From Actinoplanes xinjiangensis (GTDB taxonomy: Bacteria > Actinomycetota > Actinomycetes > Mycobacteriales > Micromonosporaceae), in contig NZ_QGGR01000002.1 of the NCBI RefSeq assembly GCF_003148685.1, forward strand, positions 434,001-498,000: DNA of 64,000 nt, given 5' to 3'. Shown here piece by piece: positions 35,754 to 43,908 of the stretch (within the stretch, counting starts at the first letter, position 1; the number at the start of each line of letters is the position of its first letter). Below the pieces are notes generated by a model. It made no database searches, was not told the origin of the DNA, and saw only the letters and a list, made by a program, of their open reading frames with translations. A program made the translations under genes and the position numbers.

Positions 35754-36959
35754 ATGACGAAACCTGATGGGCCACTGTGGAAACTCGGGGCGGGCACCAT
35801 GGCGCTGGTGACGGCGTTCGCTGTCGCCGCCTGCGTGTCGGACGCCGACAACAGTGCGGCGCCCCCGGCGGCCGGCCCGCACAGCGCCCACGCCGGCGGG
35901 TCGTCAGCTCCACCACAGCCGCTGCGCGCCGGCGAGCGGTTCGCCGACCTGAGAATGGCCGAGGCCTACACGCCCGCGCCGCCCGAGGGCGGCGGCTCGG
36001 ACGAGTACCGGTGCCAGGTGATCGATCCGGGCCTGACCAGGACGGCGTTCCTGACCGGGACCCAATTCGCGCCGGAGAACGTCGCCATCGCGCACCACGC
36101 CATCGTGTACGCGGTGCCGCCGGGCGGCGCTGCCGCGGTGCGCAGGCAGGACGCGAAGACCCCTGGTCTCGGCTGGCAGTGTTTCGGCGGGACCGGCGTG
36201 GCCGGCGCCGAGGTCGAAGAGGGGGACGCGGCGTGGGTGGACACCTGGGCGCCGGGCGCCACGGAGACGCTGCTCGACCAGGACGCCGGCTACCGGCTGG
36301 AGCCGGGCAGCCTGGTCGTCCTCCAGATCCACTACAACCTGCTCGCGACCGACGGCAAGCCAGCCGGGCCGGACCGCTCGGCGGTGCGGCTGCGGCTGAC
36401 GGACGGCACTGCGCAGACCCGGGAACTCGAGACGTGGTCGGTCGACGCGCCGACCGACCTGCCCTGCGCCGCCGACGAGTCGGGTCCGCTCTGTGACCGG
36501 GCGGCCTCGATCGCGGACGTGACGAAGCGGTTCGGGCCGGACGTCGGCGAAATGGCGGACCGTCAGGTGGAGGAGTGCGGCCGGGGCGGGCCGAAGCCCG
36601 GTGACACCCAGACCTGCGATCACGAGGTGGAGGCGCCGATGACGCTGTTCGCCGGTTTCGGCCACATGCACATGCTCGGACGGGCCTTGAAGGTCGAACT
36701 CAACCCGGGCACGCCGAAGGCCATGGTCGTCCTGGACGTGCCGCGGTTTGACTTCGACAACCAGCGGTTGATGAAGCTGCCGTCACCGGTGGAGGTCGGT
36801 CCGGGAGACACGCTGCGGGTGACGTGTACGCACGACGCGGGGCTGCGCAAACGGGTGCCGCAGCTGAAGAAGCTGCCGCCCCGCTACGTGGTGTGGGGTG
36901 ACGGCACCAGCGACGAGATGTGCACCGGCATCATGACGGTCTCCCCCCGCAAGTCCTGA
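35754..36959 (+). CDS. Lipoprotein resembling copper type II ascorbate-dependent monooxygenases (PHM/DBH fold)
   Basis: 401 residues. The N-terminus has a lipobox (LVTAFAVAAC), so it is likely anchored to the outer face of the membrane. Copper-site motifs appear in PHM order: HH in IAHHAIVYA and His in LQIHYN for CuA, then HMH in GFGHMHMLG and Met in GTSDEMC for CuB. Several Cys are placed for disulfides. Family members hydroxylate C-H bonds of small substrates or peptides using ascorbate and O2. The bacterial roles are poorly known. It is divergent from the MMPL exporter across elements with palindromes, and converges (10 bases) on the orphan response regulator. Activity is inferred from the copper ligands only. 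Confidence 0.82.
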   Translation: MTKPDGPLWKLGAGTMALVTAFAVAACVSDADNSAAPPAAGPHSAHAGGSSAPPQPLRAGERFADLRMAEAYTPAPPEGGGSDEYRCQVIDPGLTRTAFLTGTQFAPENVAIAHHAIVYAVPPGGAAAVRRQDAKTPGLGWQCFGGTGVAGAEVEEGDAAWVDTWAPGATETLLDQDAGYRLEPGSLVVLQIHYNLLATDGKPAGPDRSAVRLRLTDGTAQTRELETWSVDAPTDLPCAADESGPLCDRAASIADVTKRFGPDVGEMADRQVEECGRGGPKPGDTQTCDHEVEAPMTLFAGFGHMHMLGRALKVELNPGTPKAMVVLDVPRFDFDNQRLMKLPSPVEVGPGDTLRVTCTHDAGLRKRVPQLKKLPPRYVVWGDGTSDEMCTGIMTVSPRKS

Positions 36960-36969
36960 GGAAGCACTG

Positions 36970-37635
36970 CTAAACCGGCCGGGTGAGTCTCAGGTCGTAG
37001 GCGAGGATGACGGCCTGGATCCGGTCCCGTGCGCCGATCTTGGCGAGGACCCGCCCGACGTGGGTCTTCACCGTCGACTCCGACAGCGTGAACCGTTGCG
37101 CGATCTCGCCGTTGGTGAGGCCATGGCCGATGGCGACGAGGACCTCCCGCTCACGGCCGGTCAGGAAGCGCAGCCGGGGATCCTCCCGCACGGGCCCGCA
37201 GAGGTCGTCGTCGAGCCGGTCGGCGAACGCGTCGAGCAGCCGCCGGGTCAGCGCCGGCGCGATCACCGCGTCGCCGGCGGCGACGGCCCGGATGCCGGCG
37301 AGCAACTCCTCCGGGCGGATGTCCTTGAGCAGGAAACCGCTGGCCCCGGCCCGCAGCGCGGCGAACGCGTACCGTCCCACGTCGAACGTCGTCAGCACCA
37401 GGATCCGCGAACGCCCACCGGCTGCGACGATGCGCCGGGTGGCCTCGATCCCGTCGACGCCCGGCATGCGGATGTCCATCAGCACCACGTCGGGACGCAG
37501 CTCGGTGATCCGCCGAACGGCCTCGGCACCGTTCGCGGCCTCCCCGACGATCTCGGTGTCGGGGGCGCTCTCCAACAGCATGCGAAACCCGAAACGCTGC
37601 AGCGGCTGGGCGTCCACCACGAGCACGGAGATCAT
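36970..37635 (-). CDS. NarL/LuxR-type response regulator, orphaned from its kinase
   Basis: 221 residues from ATG at 37635 with AGGAGG 6 bases upstream. The receiver starts MISVLVVDAQPLQRFG. The phospho-Asp is in VVLMDIRMPG, the Thr in LVLTTFD and the Lys in LLKDIRPEE. The C-terminal LuxR helix-turn-helix is LTGREREVLVAIGHGLTNGEIAQ with STVKTHVGRVLAKIGARD. The partner kinase that should precede it is reduced to a remnant (37636-37770). It must therefore use another kinase or act unphosphorylated. Element B upstream is shared with the MMPL promoter, so it may regulate itself and that gene. Confidence 0.93.
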   Translation of the reverse strand: MISVLVVDAQPLQRFGFRMLLESAPDTEIVGEAANGAEAVRRITELRPDVVLMDIRMPGVDGIEATRRIVAAGGRSRILVLTTFDVGRYAFAALRAGASGFLLKDIRPEELLAGIRAVAAGDAVIAPALTRRLLDAFADRLDDDLCGPVREDPRLRFLTGREREVLVAIGHGLTNGEIAQRFTLSESTVKTHVGRVLAKIGARDRIQAVILAYDLRLTRPV

Positions 37636-37770
37636 GAATGGCCTCCTTTCCGGTCGAATGGATGGTCCCGTCGCCGTCCGGTGAGGGCCGGCGCTGATCG
37701 TGCCGCCGTAGAGCGCGGCGCGGTCGGCCATGCCGGCGCAGCCGATACCCGCTTCGCCCGGCGGCGCCCA
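37636..37770 (-). pseudogene. C-terminal remnant of a NarL-type sensor histidine kinase
   Basis: In the frame leading straight into the response regulator the DNA reads PPGEAGIGCAGMADRAALYG then GTISAGP. This matches the end of NarL-type kinases (GHGITGMRERVEVLGG then TLIAGP in the intact kinase at 63535). Everything before it (sensor, phospho-His, most of the ATPase) is missing and replaced by element B. The normal last strand after AGP is also lost. This is a remnant left by a large deletion, not a working gene. Confidence 0.65.
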
Positions 37771-37775
37771 CTTCC

Positions 37776-37811
37776 TACCGAGCGAACCTGAAACGACCGT
37801 TAGAACGGCGC
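37776..37811 (-). promoter_or_regulatory. Conserved element B upstream of the kinase remnant
   Basis: The element is 32/36 identical to element A at 35626-35661. Its centre CCGTTAGAACGG is a clean inverted repeat (CCGTT, 2 bases, AACGG). It lies directly before the remnant, 141-176 bases from the regulator start on the minus strand. It was probably the original promoter/operator of the kinase-regulator operon. Apart from the remnant and this element I see nothing coding in 37636-37979. A 16-bp direct repeat GCCGGCCCGGACGCGG (37960 and 37987) touches the 3' end of the next gene. Confidence 0.6.
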
Positions 37812-37979
37812 CGATTTCGATCGATCCGATGTGCGCGGGCGCGCCCTTGCGGTTGTACCAGGACGAGTCCTTGTCGGCGATGTCGGGCGCGGCCGTGTGC
37901 CGGCTTTCGTAGCGCTGTCGCGGCGCTTACGCGTCAGTCGTGATCGCCCGGCACTGGGTGCCGGCCCGGACGCGGCCGG

Positions 37980-40900
37980 TCAGAGCGCCGGCCCGGACGC
38001 GGTGTGGTCCGCGTCGCCGGCTGGTGTGCTCGGGTCCTCGCCGCTGACGGTGGACAGCGCCGCCCGCGCCCGGTCGGCGAGCAGCCGGAAGCCGTATCCG
38101 TCGGCCTCGGTGATCGCCTGCTCGGCATGGGCGACCGCTTCGGCGCCGAACCCGAGCCGCCGGCACGCGAGCGCCAGACCGATCCGCGCCTCCACCGCGG
38201 GATAGCGGTCGCCGAGACCGGGCGGCACCGCGACGACCCGCCGGTACAGGTCGGCTGCCTGCTGCCAGCGCCCGGCCGCGTGGTGCACGGTGCCGAGCGC
38301 CTGGGCGGCGTACGCCTCGCTTCGGGCTTCGCCGGCGTCGTGGGCGAATTTCAGAGAGGCCCGGGCGTGGGCGAGCGCCTCCACGGGACGGCCGAGATCG
38401 ACGTACAGCGCTGCGAGCATGTGCTGGGTCTCGGCTGCGCCGCCGTCGTCACCGAGGGCACGGTGCAGACGCATCGCTTCGGTGAGGTGCTCCAGCGCCG
38501 GACCGGTACGGCCCATTCCGCGGTAGACCTCGCCGAGGTTGGCCAGCGCCAGGGACTCCCCGAAGACCGAGCCGGTCTGCCGGTTGAGGGCGAGCGCCCG
38601 TTGTTGGCAGTCGGCCGCCTCGCTGAGCCGGCCCAGGTCGCGCAGCAGATTGCCGAGGTTCCCCAGCGCGGCCGCGTGGCCCACGACCCGGCCGCTCTGC
38701 TCGGCGAGTTCGACCGCGCGGACCGTGTGCGTGGTGGCCTGTTCGGCCTGCCCGAGCTGCAGGTACACATTGCCCAGCATGGTGACCACGTTCGCCTCGC
38801 CCTCCGGCCAGCCGGCCCGGACCGACCAGGACAACGCCTGGGTGAGGTCGGCCACGGCGCGTTCGGAGGTGCCGAAACGCATCTCGGCGTCCCCGGTGCT
38901 CAACCACGCGGCGGCCTGGCCGCGCGCATCGCCGGCGGCGACCGCGGCCGCCAGTCCGGCCCGCGCGGTGGTCAGCCAGTCGATCCGCAGCCGCCGGAAG
39001 AAGTAGTAGCCACGCAGGATGTCGGCGAGCATCCAGGCGTGCGCGTACGGACCGTGTGCCGCCGCGTACTGCACCGCGAGTGCGAGGTTGGCTCGTTCGT
39101 CGTCCAGCCGGCTCAGAGCCTCGGCGCTGTCTGCGAAACCTCCGGGCAGCGCGTCGGCCGCCGGCAGCCGGACCCGCAGTTTGCTGTTGTACGCAGCGGT
39201 CGCGGCGGCGTCGGCGAGTCGCAGCTGCCAGTCCAGCAACCGCCGGATCGCCGCGCGTACCCCGTCGTCACCGTGGTCGGCACGGGCCCGCTCGGCGGCG
39301 TAGAGGCGCAGCAGGTCGTGGAAGGTGTGCCGGCCCGCCGCGGACCGCTGGACGAGATGCGCCGCGACGAGCAGGTTCAGCAGCGACTCAGCCCGCGCGG
39401 GTGCCAGCTCCGCCACCGCCGCCGCGGCGTCGACCGTGAAATCCGTGCCGGGAATCACCCCGAGCAGGTAGAACAACCGGCGGGCCGCGGACGGTAGTGC
39501 CGCGTCGGACAGCCGGAACGTCGCTCGTACGGCACTCTGCTCGTCGCCGTCGATCTCCATGGCGTCCAGACGGTCACCGGTCGTCAGGGCGCCGACCAGT
39601 TCGGCGATGCGGCGGTGTGGCTGGTCGGTGAGCGTGGCGGCGACGATGCCCACCGCCAACGGGAGATACCCGCAGGCGGCGGCCAGTTCGTCGGCGGCGG
39701 CCGGCTCAGCCGCGATCCGGTCGGCCCCGGCGATCCGGGCCAGCAACTCGCGGGCCTCCGCAGGTTCCAGCGTGTCCAGGGTCACCCGGCGCGCGCCGTC
39801 CCGGGCGGTCAGGCCGGAGAGCCGGTCCCGGCTGGTCACCAGGACGAAGCAGCCGGGACTGCCCGGGATCAGCGGGCGTACCTGGTCGACGGTCGCGGCG
39901 TTGTCCAGCACCACGAGCAACCGCTTGCCGGTCAGGGTCGAGCGGTAGAGCCCGGCCGCCTCGTCCGGGTCGGAGGGCACCCGCTCGGGCGGTACCCCGA
40001 GCGCGCGCAGGAACTGGGCCAGCGCCTCGGCGGGCTGCACCGGCGCGGCCGACGCGTAGCCGCGCAGGTTGACGTAGACCTGCCCGTCGGGGAAGTGTTC
40101 CCGGACCCGGTGTGCCCAGTGCACGGCCAGGGCCGTCTTCCCGACGCCGGGCGTGCCGGTGATCGTCACGATCGGAACGCCGGTGGTCTGCTGGTCGCGC
40201 ACGGAGTCGAGCCGGGACAGGTAACCGGCCCGGCCGGTGAACGCCGCGGCGTCGGACGGCAGCTGCGCGGGCGGGGGGTGCGCCGGACCCGACGGCGCCC
40301 GAACCGGCCGGACCTGGGCCTGCGGCCGTAACACCTGCCGATGTGCGGCCTGGATGTCGGCGCCGGGCTCGACACCCAGCTCCTCGTTCAGCCGGCGGCG
40401 GATCTCGGCGTGCGCCTCCAGCGCGGCCGCCTGCTGACCACTACCCGCCTGGGCCAGCATCAGTTGTGCCCAGAACCGCTCGCGCAGCGGATGCTCGGCG
40501 GTGACCGTTCGCAGCTCACCGACGACGGCCGCGTGCCGGCCCAGACGCAGGTCGGCGTCGATGCGCTGCTCCAGCGCGCTGAGCCGGCGTTCGGAAAGCC
40601 GGACACCCACCTCCCGCTGCAGGACCTCAGACGGGATGTCGGCCAGCGCCGGGCCGCGCCAGAGGTCGAGCGCGCGGGTGAGCAGCTCGGCCCACGCCGC
40701 CGGATCGTCGCGCGTCTGCGCCTGTCGGGCTTCGTCGAGCAGCCGCTCGAACCGGGCGACGTCGACCGCTTCGCTCGACCCCGCCCGGATCAGGTAGCCG
40801 GGCGGCTGGGTGACGACCAGGTCGCCTGGAGCGCCGTGGTCGACGAGGGTACGGCGCAGCCGGGCCATGTGAGTCTGCAGCGTGGCCCGGGCGTTGGAGG

Positions 40901-41063
40901 GCGCGTCGTCGTCCCACGCCGCACGGATCAGACTGTCGGCTGACACCACCTGATCGGTGCGCAGCAGGAGGGCAGCGAGCAACGTCCGCTGCCGCCCCGA
41001 GCTCATCACCACAGCCGTGCCGTCGATCTCGATGAGCAGCGGACCGAGCAGACCGAATCTCAC
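37980..41063 (-). CDS. AfsR/SARP-type regulator: winged helix, BTAD, NB-ARC, TPR (second copy)
   Basis: 1027 residues from GTG at 41063 with AGGA 7 bases upstream. The start MRFGLLGPLLIEIDG is the canonical opening of the family. Domains: winged helix (about 1-92), BTAD (about 95-245), NB-ARC with Walker A GTPGVGKT and LLVVLDNAA, a linker domain, then at least six TPRs (ALGNLGNLLRDLGRLSEAAD, ALANLGEVYRGMGRTG). It has the same architecture as 22904-25906 but only moderate identity, e.g. ALAVHWAHRVREHFPDGQVY against ALAVRWAHRVREAYPDGQLY. It is a likely pathway-level activator. Its target is unclear. Confidence 0.94.
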   Translation of the reverse strand: MRFGLLGPLLIEIDGTAVVMSSGRQRTLLAALLLRTDQVVSADSLIRAAWDDDAPSNARATLQTHMARLRRTLVDHGAPGDLVVTQPPGYLIRAGSSEAVDVARFERLLDEARQAQTRDDPAAWAELLTRALDLWRGPALADIPSEVLQREVGVRLSERRLSALEQRIDADLRLGRHAAVVGELRTVTAEHPLRERFWAQLMLAQAGSGQQAAALEAHAEIRRRLNEELGVEPGADIQAAHRQVLRPQAQVRPVRAPSGPAHPPPAQLPSDAAAFTGRAGYLSRLDSVRDQQTTGVPIVTITGTPGVGKTALAVHWAHRVREHFPDGQVYVNLRGYASAAPVQPAEALAQFLRALGVPPERVPSDPDEAAGLYRSTLTGKRLLVVLDNAATVDQVRPLIPGSPGCFVLVTSRDRLSGLTARDGARRVTLDTLEPAEARELLARIAGADRIAAEPAAADELAAACGYLPLAVGIVAATLTDQPHRRIAELVGALTTGDRLDAMEIDGDEQSAVRATFRLSDAALPSAARRLFYLLGVIPGTDFTVDAAAAVAELAPARAESLLNLLVAAHLVQRSAAGRHTFHDLLRLYAAERARADHGDDGVRAAIRRLLDWQLRLADAAATAAYNSKLRVRLPAADALPGGFADSAEALSRLDDERANLALAVQYAAAHGPYAHAWMLADILRGYYFFRRLRIDWLTTARAGLAAAVAAGDARGQAAAWLSTGDAEMRFGTSERAVADLTQALSWSVRAGWPEGEANVVTMLGNVYLQLGQAEQATTHTVRAVELAEQSGRVVGHAAALGNLGNLLRDLGRLSEAADCQQRALALNRQTGSVFGESLALANLGEVYRGMGRTGPALEHLTEAMRLHRALGDDGGAAETQHMLAALYVDLGRPVEALAHARASLKFAHDAGEARSEAYAAQALGTVHHAAGRWQQAADLYRRVVAVPPGLGDRYPAVEARIGLALACRRLGFGAEAVAHAEQAITEADGYGFRLLADRARAALSTVSGEDPSTPAGDADHTASGPAL

Positions 41064-41517
41064 GCCGTCATCCTGGCAGCCGCCGCATCGGCATGATCAT
41101 CAATGTCACAATTCTGACGGATGCGGCAGTAGTCACCGAAATCAAAGCGTTCCGGATAGGAGCGGCCGGCAACAGGTCCGAGGTCCGGACGGGCGGCACC
41201 TCTGGGCGGTAGACACGTCATCGTCGCGCTCGGGCCGACATGGGAATGACCGCGGTTCGCCTCGTCGATGGGCGGGCCGGCGGCCGGGCAGGCCGTCCGC
41301 GCCGATCAGTTTCAGATCGTCGACGGTGAGGCTCTGCGCGGCCGCGATGACCGGCATCGCCTGTCGGGTGAGTTCCTTCGCGACCTGGTAGTGGTCAGGC
41401 AGGAAGCGAACCAACCCTGATCCAGGGCCGGTCGGCTCGACCTGCTCCCATAACCATGACAAAAGGCCCACCGCAATGGATCATCACGGCAGGCCTTTAC
41501 GCAGCTCAAAGTACTTG
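41064..41517. other. 454-base region with no supported gene
   Basis: The region lies between the AfsR-like start and tRNA-Val. It must hold the AfsR-like promoter near 41064-41140. A minus-strand frame (41142-41471, starting GLLSWLWEQVEPTG) has no RBS, begins inside the tRNA terminator and is not recognised, so I do not call it. Since tRNA 3' ends are common integration sites, this could be degraded remnant DNA, but I see no att repeat. Confidence 0.4.
41460..41498 (-). terminator. Terminator of tRNA-Val
   Basis: AAAGGCC (41462-41468) pairs with GGCCTTT (41492-41498), with extra CCG/CGG pairing inside. On the minus strand it ends in CCTTTT. It lies 20 bases beyond the tRNA 3' end. Confidence 0.75.
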
Positions 41518-41589
41518 TGGGCGATACTGGGATCGAACCAGTGACCTCTCCGGTGTGAACGGAGCGCTCTCCCGCTGAGCTAATCGCCC
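41518..41589 (-). tRNA. tRNA-Val (anticodon CAC)
   Basis: 72 bases. The acceptor stem GGGCGAT (complement of 41583-41589) pairs with ATCGCCC (41519-41525), discriminator A at 41518. The D-arm AGCTCAGCGGGAGAGC, anticodon stem CTCCG/CGGAG with loop TTCACAC (anticodon CAC, reads GUG), and T-arm ACTGG-TTCGATC-CCAGT are all complete. CCA is not encoded. Confidence 0.97.
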
Positions 41590-41641
41590 TCAACGAGAAG
41601 GAACTCTACTAGACGACCGGACCGGTTTGCGAACCAGGGGG

Positions 41642-42016
41642 TCACCGGGCCCGCAACCAGTCCAGACTGACCTGGACCAGGTCGATGTCCATGCTGACCT
41701 TGAAGCTGGTCCACACGACCGCACTGATGAAGACCATGCCGACCAGGCCGATCAGGGCCCGCAGCGGCAGCGACTGGCGGCCGATCCAATGGGTCCAGCC
41801 CTGGACGTGACGCTTGGTGAAGGCGAGCACGCCCCGGGCCCAGTGGAACTCGACCGCCAGGATGGCGAGGCCGAGGATCACGATCGCCCAGCCGGGGCCG
41901 GGGAACGGGATCAGGATGATGCCTACGGCGACCACCAGACCGCCGACGATGCCGACGCCGATCTTGAGAGCGAGGCGGCCGGTCGAGTTGGACCGAATAC
42001 GGTCAAGCACACGCAC
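41642..42016 (-). CDS. TIGR02611-family small membrane protein (PGPGW motif)
   Basis: 124 residues from GTG at 42016 (RBS weak; a GTG two codons in is an alternative). It has transmembrane segments near 18-55 (LALKIGVGIVGGLVVAVGII and PFPGPGWAIVILGLAILAVE) and one near 85-110 (ALIGLVGMVFISAVVWTSF). The PFPGPGW signature defines the family, found across actinobacteria, with unknown function. It lies just upstream of tRNA-Val on the same strand. Confidence 0.88.
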   Translation of the reverse strand: MRVLDRIRSNSTGRLALKIGVGIVGGLVVAVGIILIPFPGPGWAIVILGLAILAVEFHWARGVLAFTKRHVQGWTHWIGRQSLPLRALIGLVGMVFISAVVWTSFKVSMDIDLVQVSLDWLRAR

Positions 42017-42325
42017 GTCTGAGAACCCTGCCGTCCGGTTTTAGGTTCATTTCATCCCCCAGTGTCCGGGGGCCCCGTCACTACCCGGGAGGAATGGACG
42101 TTACCGGAGTAAGTCAACTGCTGGACCACTGACGCCGGGCGGAACCGAGTACATGGGCAGAACAGGACAAGATATCGCTTTACGTCCTGCGCGGAAGGGT
42201 TTTCGGAACCGCCTTCCCACTACTGGGTGAGATCAGCGTATGGCGGAGCGTAACTACAAGGATCACCTGAGTATGGGAACCGCGGGGTTCACCAGCCTCG
42301 CAGCGGTGCCGGGGGGAGTTCGTCC
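42017..42325. promoter_or_regulatory. Divergent promoter region before ssgB-like gene
   Basis: This 309-base gap between divergent genes has no coding frame. It holds a small inverted repeat GGAAGG/CCTTCC (42193-42198 with 42212-42217). I could not pick reliable -10/-35 hexamers. Developmental promoters in this family are often controlled by sporulation regulators, but no site is shown. Confidence 0.35.
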
Positions 42326-42757
42326 ATGAGTACCATTCGTCCAACGACCGTCGAGGTCGAAACCTCGCTGCGGCTCGTAGCGCCTGACGCGACGGCACTG
42401 CCGGTACGCGCCAGTCTGCGGTACGACCCAGCCGACCCGTATGCGGTTCACGTGTTGTTCCACGCAGAATCAGCCGGTGGGGAAGCCGTGAGCTGGTCCT
42501 TCGCGCGGGAACTCCTCGTGACCGGGCTCGACGAGCCGGCCGGGATCGGCGACGTCCGGGTGTGGCCGTGGGCCACGCCGCGGGGCGATTTCGTCGCCCT
42601 GGCCCTGTCGTCTCCCGACGGGAACGCGCTGTTCGAGGTGCCGCGCAGCGTCCTGGTCCGCTTCCTGCGGCGCACCTATGTGGTGGTGCCCCGCGGACGC
42701 GAATCCGACCATCTGGACGTCGACGCGGCGGTCAACCGGCTACTGGCGGGACGCTAG
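42326..42757 (+). CDS. ssgB: SsgA/SsgB-family sporulation and cell-division regulator
   Basis: 143 residues. ATG at 42326 follows GGGGGGAG. The whole protein is one SsgA-like domain: ETSLRLVAPD, ASLRYDPADPYAVHVLFH, WSFARELLVTGL, GIGDVRVWPW, FLRRTYVVVPRGRE. Family proteins form a trimeric 'bell' and recruit FtsZ to sporulation septa in filamentous actinomycetes. The ending and the DPYAV signature fit the SsgB branch best, hence the symbol. An SsgA-like paralogue cannot be excluded. It stands alone between a divergent promoter and a strong terminator. Confidence 0.92.
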   Translation: MSTIRPTTVEVETSLRLVAPDATALPVRASLRYDPADPYAVHVLFHAESAGGEAVSWSFARELLVTGLDEPAGIGDVRVWPWATPRGDFVALALSSPDGNALFEVPRSVLVRFLRRTYVVVPRGRESDHLDVDAAVNRLLAGR

Positions 42758-42780
42758 TAGCCGGCGACATCAGCGAGTCA

Positions 42781-42824
42781 GGGCGACCCGCACGGACACT
42801 GCCGGTCCGTGCGGGTCGCCCTTT
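42781..42824 (+). terminator. Strong rho-independent terminator after the ssgB-like gene
   Basis: GGGCGACCCGCACGGAC (42781-42797) pairs perfectly over 17 bases with 42805-42821, loop of 7, followed by TTTAT. It lies 24 bases after the stop. Confidence 0.9.
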
Positions 42825-42963
42825 ATAGCCGGAAAAATAATCGATCTCCGAAAAGGAATCGGAATCGGACGTATAGCGAATACCGAGCCTTAAATCGGAC
42901 ATTTACCTCAGTCGGTGCGCTAGTGGATGCGGAAGCACCCATCGACGACTACCGTCAGGCGCG

Positions 42964-43842
42964 ATGTCAGCACTCATTCAACACACCGAGCCGGCACCCA
43001 CCCGCCTTCCACCGGACTGGTCGGGGATCGGTGGCTGCGTCCTGCCGGTGGCGCCCGGTGCCGCCACCGCCCTGCTGGACGGTCACGCCCTCGTACTCAC
43101 CGTCACCGATTCCCTGGTCGCCGAGGTGGACTTCACCGAACACCGCTGCGGGCCGGGGACGGTGCTCTGGATCCGTCCGGGGCAGGCGGTGCGATGCGGC
43201 GAACCACCCGGCGAGACGGCCACGATCCTCTTCCGCAGCGGCCTGTTCGGACCGGAGGAGCTGCCCGGTCTCGCGCCGGACGATCCGGCCGGGCCGGCCG
43301 CGCGACCGCTGGCCCTGCCCGCCCCGGACGTACTCCGGGCCGCCTTCGCCCATCTGACCGCGGACGCCGCCGGCACCCCCGACCCGATCGCCGCCGCCCT
43401 GCTGCGCCATCAGCTGGCCGCGGTGCTGCTGCGTCTGCGGGCTCTGGAGCCCCCCGTCGATCCGGCCGGTCACGTCGAGGGCCGGACCTTCGAGCGGTTC
43501 CAGCGCCGGCTGGAGGAGGGCTACCCGCACACCCGGCGGGTCGAGGACTACGCGGCTGAGCTGGGCTGTTCGGTGCGTACCCTGACCCGGGCCAGCCTCG
43601 CGCTGACCGGCCGTACCGCCAAGCAGGTGGTCGACGACCGGGTCGCGCTACAGGCCCGGCGGCTGCTCGCCGCGACACCGCTGTCGGTCGCCGAGGTCGG
43701 CCGGATCCTGGGTTTCGGCGAGCCGACGAACTTCGGCCGGTTCTTCCACCGGGAGACCGGGCTGAGCCCGGGACAGTTCCGCGGGCGGTACGCGGCCGGG
43801 TCCGACGGCGGCATTCCCGGTCAGCGACGCCCCACTGACTGA
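42964..43842 (+). CDS. AraC-family transcriptional regulator
   Basis: 292 residues from ATG at 42964. The N-terminal part is a cupin-like sensing domain (TVLWIRPGQAVRCGE, TATILFRSGLFG). The C-terminal about 100 residues hold two AraC helix-turn-helix motifs (VEDYAAELGCSVRTLTRASL and VAEVGRILGFGEPTNFGRFF followed by HRETGLSPGQFR). Length and layout are normal. A separate target operon is not evident: the next gene is an Rrf2-type regulator 66 bases on. The upstream 140 bases are unusually A/T-rich for this window and contain repeated AATCGGA units. Confidence 0.92.
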   Translation: MSALIQHTEPAPTRLPPDWSGIGGCVLPVAPGAATALLDGHALVLTVTDSLVAEVDFTEHRCGPGTVLWIRPGQAVRCGEPPGETATILFRSGLFGPEELPGLAPDDPAGPAARPLALPAPDVLRAAFAHLTADAAGTPDPIAAALLRHQLAAVLLRLRALEPPVDPAGHVEGRTFERFQRRLEEGYPHTRRVEDYAAELGCSVRTLTRASLALTGRTAKQVVDDRVALQARRLLAATPLSVAEVGRILGFGEPTNFGRFFHRETGLSPGQFRGRYAAGSDGGIPGQRRPTD

Positions 43843-43908
43843 CGGTTAATTCCCACAACTCCCTGGGGTATGTGCATCCGGGATGCGCGGGCGGGGCATG
43901 ATAGTCAC

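Noticed and set aside
41142..41471. Minus-strand frame GLLSWLWEQVEPTG
   Set aside because: No RBS, starts inside the tRNA terminator, and the composition changes halfway to an Arg/Pro-rich shadow. Mentioned only as unexplained DNA.
41518..41589. tRNA-Val as an integration site of a mobile element
   Set aside because: No integrase, excisionase or duplicated tRNA 3' end was found in the window.
41312..41593. Minus-strand reading frame beginning MRAISSAGERSVHTGEV
   Set aside because: It is the translation of tRNA-Val itself; this phrase is a classic false protein from tRNA genes.
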